Of a stretch of DNA of 64,000 nt, positions 59,611 to 64,000 are shown piece by piece. The notes under the pieces are model-generated. The model saw only the letters and a program-made list of their open reading frames with translations, did no database searches and had not been told where the DNA came from. Made by a program: the position numbers and the translations under genes. Source of the DNA: Terriglobia bacterium (GTDB lineage: Bacteria > Acidobacteriota > Terriglobia > JAIQFV01); the NCBI GenBank assembly GCA_020073085.1, contig JAIQFV010000014.1:62001-126000 (forward strand), read 5' to 3'. The number at the start of each line of letters is the position of its first letter. Position 1 is the stretch's first letter.

Positions 59611-60633
59611 ATGCCATCCATGCCAAATGCGAACATTGCGGTTGTCGGTTGTGGTTACTGGGGCAAGAATCTTGCGAGAAACTTTGCGCAGCTTCGCATG
59701 CTCCGCTGGATCTCTGATACAAATGACGTCGCTTTGGAGGCGCAGTCGAAGCTCTATCCCGATGTAAAGATCACTCCCCGGTTCGAGGAGGTCCTGGAGG
59801 ATGAGCACATTCGCGGCGTGGTGATCGCCACCCCCGCGGTGGCTCATTATTCACACGCACGCGAAGCCCTCTTGAAAGGGAAGGATGTTTTTGTCGAAAA
59901 GCCGCTCTCCCTCCACTACTCGGAAGGACAGGAATTGGTTGCCCTGGCAGAGTCGAAGGGCGCTATGCTGATGGTGGGTCACATCCTTGAGTATCATCCG
60001 GCGGTGAAACTACTAAAAGCAATCGTCCACCGGGGTGAATTGGGCCGGATCTGGTATCTCTACTCCAATCGGTTGAATCTCGGGAAGGTAAGACAAGAAG
60101 AGAACATCCTGTGGAGCTTTGCTCCCCACGATATTTCCGTTATTCTGAGCCTGGTCGGTCGAGAGCCCGCGGCAGTGAGCGCGCATGGAGGCAGTTACCT
60201 TCAGTCGGGTATTGCCGATGTCACGGTGACCACACTTCTTTTTGAAGACGGAATCAAGGCGCATATTTTTGTCAGCTGGCTGCATCCTTACAAGGAACAG
60301 AAGCTCGTGATCATCGGGGAACGTAAGATGGCGGTGTTTGACGACACGGTGCGCGAGGGCAAATTGAGAATCTATGACAAGGGAATTGAGTGGAAGTTAG
60401 GTTTGCCGGTCCCGCGCCAGACGGCGGAGACGACCCTGTTTCTCGAGGAATCGGAGCCCCTCCGGCTTGAGTGCGAACATTTCCTGGATTGTATTCGAGA
60501 CAGAAGCCGGCCATTAACGGACGGGGTGAGTGCCCTGAAGGTGTTGAAAGTGCTTGAGGCAAGCCATCACTCCCTGGAGCGAATGGGTGAACCCGTGAGG
60601 CTCGACGAGATTGAAGCGGGGGTGCAACGCTGA
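59611..60633 (+). CDS. Gfo/Idh/MocA-family oxidoreductase (WlbA/WbpB-like)
   Basis: A 340-residue NAD-dependent sugar dehydrogenase. Rossmann motif VVGCGYWGKNLARNF at the N-terminus, VIATPAVAHYSHAREAL, FVEKPLSLHYSEG with the catalytic lysine (EKP), and GHILEYHPAV and WSFAPHDISVI. The closest type is WlbA/WbpB, which oxidises UDP-N-acetylglucosaminuronic acid at C3. AAGGA six bases before the ATG at 59611 sets the start. It shares one base with the acetyltransferase gene downstream. The aminotransferase needed to complete the diacetamido sugar is not in the window. Confidence 0.85.
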   Translation: MPSMPNANIAVVGCGYWGKNLARNFAQLRMLRWISDTNDVALEAQSKLYPDVKITPRFEEVLEDEHIRGVVIATPAVAHYSHAREALLKGKDVFVEKPLSLHYSEGQELVALAESKGAMLMVGHILEYHPAVKLLKAIVHRGELGRIWYLYSNRLNLGKVRQEENILWSFAPHDISVILSLVGREPAAVSAHGGSYLQSGIADVTVTTLLFEDGIKAHIFVSWLHPYKEQKLVIIGERKMAVFDDTVREGKLRIYDKGIEWKLGLPVPRQTAETTLFLEESEPLRLECEHFLDCIRDRSRPLTDGVSALKVLKVLEASHHSLERMGEPVRLDEIEAGVQR

Positions 60634-61217
60634 TGGATTATTTCGTTCATCCGTCCTCTTTTGTGGATGAAGGGGCCGAAATCGGCAGCGGCACGAAGAT
60701 CTGGCACTTTTGTCATGTCATGCCCCGCGCCCGAATCGGGAAGAACTGCAACCTGGGACAAAACGTGCATGTGGCTTCGGATGTCACCATCGGAAACAAC
60801 GTAAAGATCCAGAATAATGTGTCTCTCTATACCGGGGTGGTCATTGAAGACGACGCTTTCCTGGGCCCCTCCATGGTCTTTACCAACGTCATCAACCCTC
60901 GCAGTCATGTGTCGCGGCGAGGTGAATATCAGACTACCCTGGTCAAGCGGGGTGCTTCGATTGGCGCCAATGCGACCATTCTCTGCGGCGTCACCTTGGG
61001 CCGGTACTGCTTTGTAGGTGCCGGCGCCGTCGTGTCAAAGGATATCCCGGAGTACGCCCTGGTCTATGGGAATCCTGCCCGGATCCGAGGGTGGATGTGC
61101 CAATGCGGAATCAAGCTGTCGTTGAAGGCGGACGCGACGGAGGGGGAGTCGGGCTGTCCGAGCTGTCAGACACGGTACGTGATGCGAGGTGTAATCGTGC
61201 GGCCCGTAGAAGGGTAA
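60633..61217 (+). CDS. Left-handed beta-helix acyltransferase (WbpD/WlbB-like)
   Basis: A 194-residue hexapeptide-repeat acetyltransferase. Repeats run from VDEGAEIGSGTKIWHFCHV through IGKNCNLGQNVHV, IGNNVKIQNNVSLYTG, IEDDAFLGPSMVFTN, IGANATILCGVTLGRYCFVGAG. The closing YGNPARIRG and the H in WHFCHV fit WbpD-type UDP-3-amino sugar N-acetyltransferases. The C-terminus has cysteines CQCG and CPSC that could form a small zinc ribbon. TGATG overlap with the dehydrogenase shows coupling. Confidence 0.85.
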   Translation: MDYFVHPSSFVDEGAEIGSGTKIWHFCHVMPRARIGKNCNLGQNVHVASDVTIGNNVKIQNNVSLYTGVVIEDDAFLGPSMVFTNVINPRSHVSRRGEYQTTLVKRGASIGANATILCGVTLGRYCFVGAGAVVSKDIPEYALVYGNPARIRGWMCQCGIKLSLKADATEGESGCPSCQTRYVMRGVIVRPVEG

Positions 61218-61228
61218 CAAGTTCGGTA

Positions 61229-61455
61229 GGAAGGTGTCAGGTGCTGGGTGTCAGGTGTGAGAAGCAATTGGTCGTTGGATGTAATCAATATTGGGTGAAG
61301 TCGGAAGTCAGATATCAGAAGTCAGATAAGAACGCTCACCTTGTAATCTGCTCCGGGACCGACGGAATTCTACAGTCTAATCTTCATGTTGGCCCCGACA
61401 CCCGCACCTTCCTTCCGACATCCGACCTCTGACCTCCGACTTCTGATTTCAGTTC
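61229..61455. repeat. GAAGTCAGATATCAGAAGTCAG-type inverted array
   Basis: Arm 61229-61330 contains GGTGTCAGGTGCTGGGTGTC and GAAGTCAGATATCAGAAG; arm 61393-61455 contains CCGACCTCTGACCTCCGAC. The two are partly reverse-complementary. The ribosome site of the epimerase gene lies just beyond. Confidence 0.7.
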
Positions 61456-61491
61456 GTGTGGGACATCCCTGAATCCTACCAAAGGAGCACC

Positions 61492-62535
61492 ATGGCTGAC
61501 CTTGACCGATTCAAAGATCAACGCGTCCTCGTGACAGGGGGCGCCGGGTTTGTCGGATGCAACATCGTCCGGAGGTTGTTGAGCACCGGAGCGTCGGTGA
61601 TTGTTCTTGACGACTTTTATACCGGGAAGGAGGACAATCTTCCCATCGGTCATCCCAAGCTTGAGGTCGTGCGCGGCAGTGTGACCGATTTCGATCTCGT
61701 TCGCCGTGTGGTCAAAGCCTCCGACCTGGTGATCCACGAAGCGGCCCGCAACATCATCGTTTCGATGCGCAACCCGAGGGAGGATTTTGAGGTGAACATC
61801 GGCGGGACCCTCAACGTGCTCATGGCGGTACGGGAGGCCGGCATCCGCCGCATGGTTTATGCATCGTCGGCATCCATTTATGGGAACCCCCGATACCTTC
61901 CGATCAACGAGGAAGATTCCGCGAATATGCTGACGCCCTACTCCGTCTCCAAGTTTGCCGGCGAGAATTATTGCAAGGCCTTTTATGAGAGTTATGGCAC
62001 TTCCGCCGCGGTGGTCCGCTATTCCAATGTTTACGGCATCGCCCAGCGCCCTGACAATCCCTATTGCGGGGTGGTGGCGAAGTTCTTCGAATCGGCGATG
62101 GCCGGTGAGCCCCTGCATGTCCACGGGGATGGCCAGCAGACACGCGACTTCACTTTTGTGGAGGACGTGACGGAGGCAACCTTGTTGGCGGTGCTTTCAC
62201 CGAAAGCCGAAGGCCAGGTGTACAACGTGGCCACGGGGCATGAAGCGTCAATCAACCAACTGGCCCGCCTGATCATCGAGGTGACCGGTAATCGCGTCGC
62301 GCTGGATTTTGTGGACCGGCGCGACATCGACAATATCCGCCGCCGTGTGCTGAATATCGAAAAGATTCGCCGTGATCTCCGCTGGATTCCCTCCGTGACT
62401 CTGGAACAGGGGCTGCGGCGCACCTATCAATGGCTGCAGGAGAACAAGAGGCCGGAGGCCGGAAGCCGGAAGCCAGAAACCAGACGCCGGAATCCCAAAG
62501 CCAGAGGTCGGAAGTCAGAAGTCGGAAAGAAATGA
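61492..62535 (+). CDS. NAD-dependent sugar epimerase/dehydratase
   Basis: A 347-residue short-chain dehydrogenase. Rossmann VLVTGGAGFVGCNIVRRLL, catalytic S-SAS and YxxxK as YASSASIYGNP and YSVSKFAGENYC, late GDGQQTRDFTFVEDVTEATL and NVATGHEAS: the extended SDR pattern of UDP-glucose 4-epimerases and relatives. AAAGGAG before ATG 61492 fixes the start. The last about 28 residues (RPEAGSRKPETRRRNPKARG...) are encoded by a GGAAGCCGGAAGCCAGAAACC-like repeat (62447-62528) and are unlikely to be part of the native fold. Confidence 0.85.
   Translation: MADLDRFKDQRVLVTGGAGFVGCNIVRRLLSTGASVIVLDDFYTGKEDNLPIGHPKLEVVRGSVTDFDLVRRVVKASDLVIHEAARNIIVSMRNPREDFEVNIGGTLNVLMAVREAGIRRMVYASSASIYGNPRYLPINEEDSANMLTPYSVSKFAGENYCKAFYESYGTSAAVVRYSNVYGIAQRPDNPYCGVVAKFFESAMAGEPLHVHGDGQQTRDFTFVEDVTEATLLAVLSPKAEGQVYNVATGHEASINQLARLIIEVTGNRVALDFVDRRDIDNIRRRVLNIEKIRRDLRWIPSVTLEQGLRRTYQWLQENKRPEAGSRKPETRRRNPKARGRKSEVGKK
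62447..62528. repeat. CCGGAAGCCGGAAGCCAG-type array overlapping a gene end
   Basis: Units of GGAAGCCGGAAGCCAG, AGACGCCGGAATCC and GGTCGGAAGTCAGAAG with a period of about 7-8 nt. It is read through as the basic C-terminal tail of the epimerase, whose stop codon comes just after the array. Confidence 0.7.
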
Positions 62536-62561
62536 AGAAGATCTGATTGCTACTCTTGGCG

Positions 62562-62620
62562 TCTTGAATTTGGACTTTGGGCCAGGAACTTTGAACTTGG
62601 AACTTTGAACTTGGAACTCA
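62562..62620. repeat. GAACTTTGAACTTGGAAC-type array before the glycosyltransferase
   Basis: Units GGAACTTTGAACTTGGAAC immediately upstream of the ATG at 62621. The purine-rich GGAAC of the last unit serves as the only visible ribosome site for that gene. Confidence 0.6.
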
Positions 62621-63349
62621 ATGACAGAACAAACAATGCGCGTGCTCTGCGTTGCGCCGGCATGGAATGAGGGGGAACGAATCACGCGGGTTGTCAGCGC
62701 GATTCCGCGGGATGTTGCGGAAGCCGTTGTCGTGGTGGATGACGGGTCATCCGATGATACGGCCGAACGAGCCAGGGCTGCAGGCGCCACCGTCCTCCGT
62801 CATGATCAGAACCGTGGCGTCGGCGCCGCCATCCGGAGTGGAATTGATTTCGCCCTCAAAGAGGGCTATGACATTGTGGTGATCGTGTCCGGAGGTGGAA
62901 AGACCCCGCCCCAGCAGATCCCGAGGCTGCTGGCCCCCTTGCTGAAGGGAGAGGCCGAACTCGTGCAGGGGTCGCGCTATACCGCGGGCGGTGACTTTGT
63001 CCGAATGCCGTTGAAGAGGCGGATTGGGACGCGCGCCTACACGGGGTTGTTTTCGCTTCTCCTCGGCCATCGCATTACGGACGCCTCCAGCGGGTTCCGG
63101 GCGATGCGTCTCTCCTTGTTCGAGGACCGCCGGATTGATCTTTGGCAGGACTGGCTTGACCGCTACGAGCTCGAACCCTATCTGCTTTTCAAGGCGGTGC
63201 GTCTTCGGCATAAAGTGATCGAAGTGCCCGTGACGATCGAGTATCCGCAGAAAGGTGACCGCCTGGCCTATACCAAGATGCGCGCGATCGTCGACTGGTG
63301 GCGGATTTTTCGGCCCGCGCTGTATCTCGCTCTCGGCGTGAAACGGTGA
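62621..63349 (+). CDS. GT2-family glycosyltransferase (dolichyl-P-mannose synthase-like)
   Basis: A 242-residue GT-A transferase. The nucleotide-binding stretch VVVVDDGSSDDTAERARAAG at about 37-56, then HDQNRGVGAAIRSGIDFAL. The expected second acidic motif is replaced by IVSGGGKTPP (most members have D-x-D-x-Q here), so metal binding or activity may differ. Later GSRYTAGGDFVRMP and SGFRAMR, HKVIEVPVTIEYPQKGDRLAYTKM match GtrB/DPM1-type enzymes that load polyprenyl phosphate. No C-terminal membrane helices. Confidence 0.82.
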   Translation: MTEQTMRVLCVAPAWNEGERITRVVSAIPRDVAEAVVVVDDGSSDDTAERARAAGATVLRHDQNRGVGAAIRSGIDFALKEGYDIVVIVSGGGKTPPQQIPRLLAPLLKGEAELVQGSRYTAGGDFVRMPLKRRIGTRAYTGLFSLLLGHRITDASSGFRAMRLSLFEDRRIDLWQDWLDRYELEPYLLFKAVRLRHKVIEVPVTIEYPQKGDRLAYTKMRAIVDWWRIFRPALYLALGVKR

Positions 63350-63547
63350 CAATTTCGAGCCTCGATTACCTTTCCTTTGCCTCTAGACTAAGAAACTCAA
63401 GATTCGTCCGGGAATGCCTGTGGGAAATGAGTTTTTAATCCCTTGTCGCATTTCTTGCGTTCCACAACGAAACCAGGAGCCCCCCAATCCCCTTCTTAAT
63501 CGAAGCCTGTGACGGAGAAGACTCTTTTGCGGTAGGATTCTAAAAGC

Positions 63548-63750
63548 ACCCCGATTTATCGGGGTGGGCGCCATTCCCCCCTCCCTGCTCTTTAACCGAT
63601 TCATCGGTTTCCTTTCGTTGGTGCGAGCCTCATTAAGGAGGCCAGGAACTTCTCTCTTTTCCAAAGCTGGCTTGAGCGCCCTCCCTAAACCGTTGAAACG
63701 GTTTCCATTCGGTTTTCCGGGTTCGTAGTCACCCCGATGAATCGGGGTGC
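63548..63750. repeat. Cluster of REP-like palindromes
   Basis: Short palindromes: CACCCCGATTTATCGGGGTG at about 63548-63567, ACCGATTCATCGGT at about 63597-63610, AACCGTTGAAACGGTTT at about 63688-63704 and CACCCCGATGAATCGGGGTG at about 63731-63750. The first and last are near-identical. Such elements are usually targets or by-products of REP-associated transposases. The surrounding 500-base gap (63350-63843) holds no gene I trust. Confidence 0.7.
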
Positions 63751-63843
63751 TGTTGAATTTGAGATTCAATGCTCACGGGTTGGGTACAAGAGAAAGCCAA
63801 GCACTCGTATGGGAGATGTCCTTTTGCGATTCATGTCCATTGA

Positions 63844-63999
63844 TTACTGATTCGGCGGCTGTCTAGGACCCGGGTTGGCGGGTAGGTTTTGAGGCGAGTT
63901 GGGCTCAGGGGGGTTCTGCAGAAGCAGATTCAGATTATTCCTTGCCCCTTGATTGGAAGGATCGATCTCGAGAGTTCGAAGGTACTCTCGGATTGCGGC
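63844..63999 (-). CDS. TPR-repeat protein, C-terminal fragment (start outside window)
   Basis: The minus-strand frame is open from the right edge and stops at 63844. The 51 visible residues read AAIREYLRTLEIDPSNQGAR first, the second helix and turn of a tetratricopeptide repeat (the L...DP.N..AR pattern), then a short helix and a Pro/Asn-rich tail ending in RQPPNQ. The remainder lies beyond 64000. It may be a scaffold or lipoprotein; nothing more can be said. Confidence 0.65.
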   Translation of the reverse strand, partial: AAIREYLRTLEIDPSNQGARNNLNLLLQNPPEPNSPQNLPANPGPRQPPNQ

Positions 64000-64000
64000 A

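Noticed and set aside
455-62620. Repeat arrays considered as CRISPR
   Set aside because: Units are 6-9 nt, degenerate and without uniform spacers, and no cas gene is present.
63383-63769. 128-residue minus-strand frame at the right end
   Set aside because: Its sequence is simply the translation of the REP-like palindromes, with no domain and atypical composition.
1-64000. tRNA and rRNA genes
   Set aside because: Scanning by eye showed no cloverleaf with conserved TTCGA loop and no ribosomal RNA stretch; a tRNAscan run would be decisive.

Overview
The window looks like a chromosomal segment of a Gram-negative, probably Acidobacteriota-type bacterium. The didermal envelope is shown by a secretin, a predicted outer-membrane beta-barrel and heptose/LPS-type genes. 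The Acidobacteriota guess rests on a SpoIVB/S55-domain protein, DUF4097 and DUF1573 proteins, IPT/TIG plus YVTN proteins, futalosine-pathway menaquinone synthesis and many degenerate short-period intergenic repeats. No rRNA, tRNA or CRISPR array was seen.

Layout. 1-2.7 kb: the end of thiG, an inverted repeat, then mqnD and an unrecognised gene on the minus strand. 3.0-12.1 kb: the most distinctive region. Six small secreted beta-rich proteins are arranged as two copies of a three-gene cassette (A-B-C and D-E-F), followed by a PapD/DUF916-like chaperone and a 1039-residue predicted beta-barrel carrying Ig-like and two LysM domains. A well-matched sigma-54 promoter precedes the first cassette, and hairpins precede both cysteine-containing subunits. 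I read this as a divergent chaperone/usher-like surface-fibre system. 12.1-17.1 kb (minus): NTF2-like protein, queG, and a cysteine module made of a CysO-MoeZ-rhodanese fusion, a JAMM peptidase and a CysM-like synthase. 17.2-24.9 kb: NTF2-like protein, DMT transporter, tatA, an iron module (DtxR-FeoA regulator, feoB, Fur-like box) and the S55 protein.

24.9-31.1 kb: beta-propeller protein, ECF sigma factor/anti-sigma/DUF4097 operon, aroK and a secreted protein. 31.1-37.5 kb (minus): hldE-type kinase, GT9 heptosyltransferase-like gene, Trm112-like protein and two GT-C-like membrane proteins, a probable LPS/glycan cluster. 37.9-52.8 kb: a second ECF sigma/anti-sigma pair, then an almost complete type II secretion operon in the order E-F-G-H-I-J-K-L-M-C-D; the prepilin peptidase is not in the window. 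53.4-59.2 kb: large secreted proteins with Ig-like or propeller domains and a REP/MITE-like element. 59.6-63.3 kb: sugar-nucleotide and glycosyltransferase genes. The right end holds REP-like palindromes and the C-terminus of a TPR protein on the minus strand.

The recurring theme is the cell envelope: fibre assembly, type II secretion, glycan synthesis and regulators with membrane-bound anti-sigma factors. Many intergenic gaps carry degenerate repeats with a period of about 6-9 nt, often as two inverted arms; one array forms the C-terminal tail of the epimerase at 61.5-62.5 kb.
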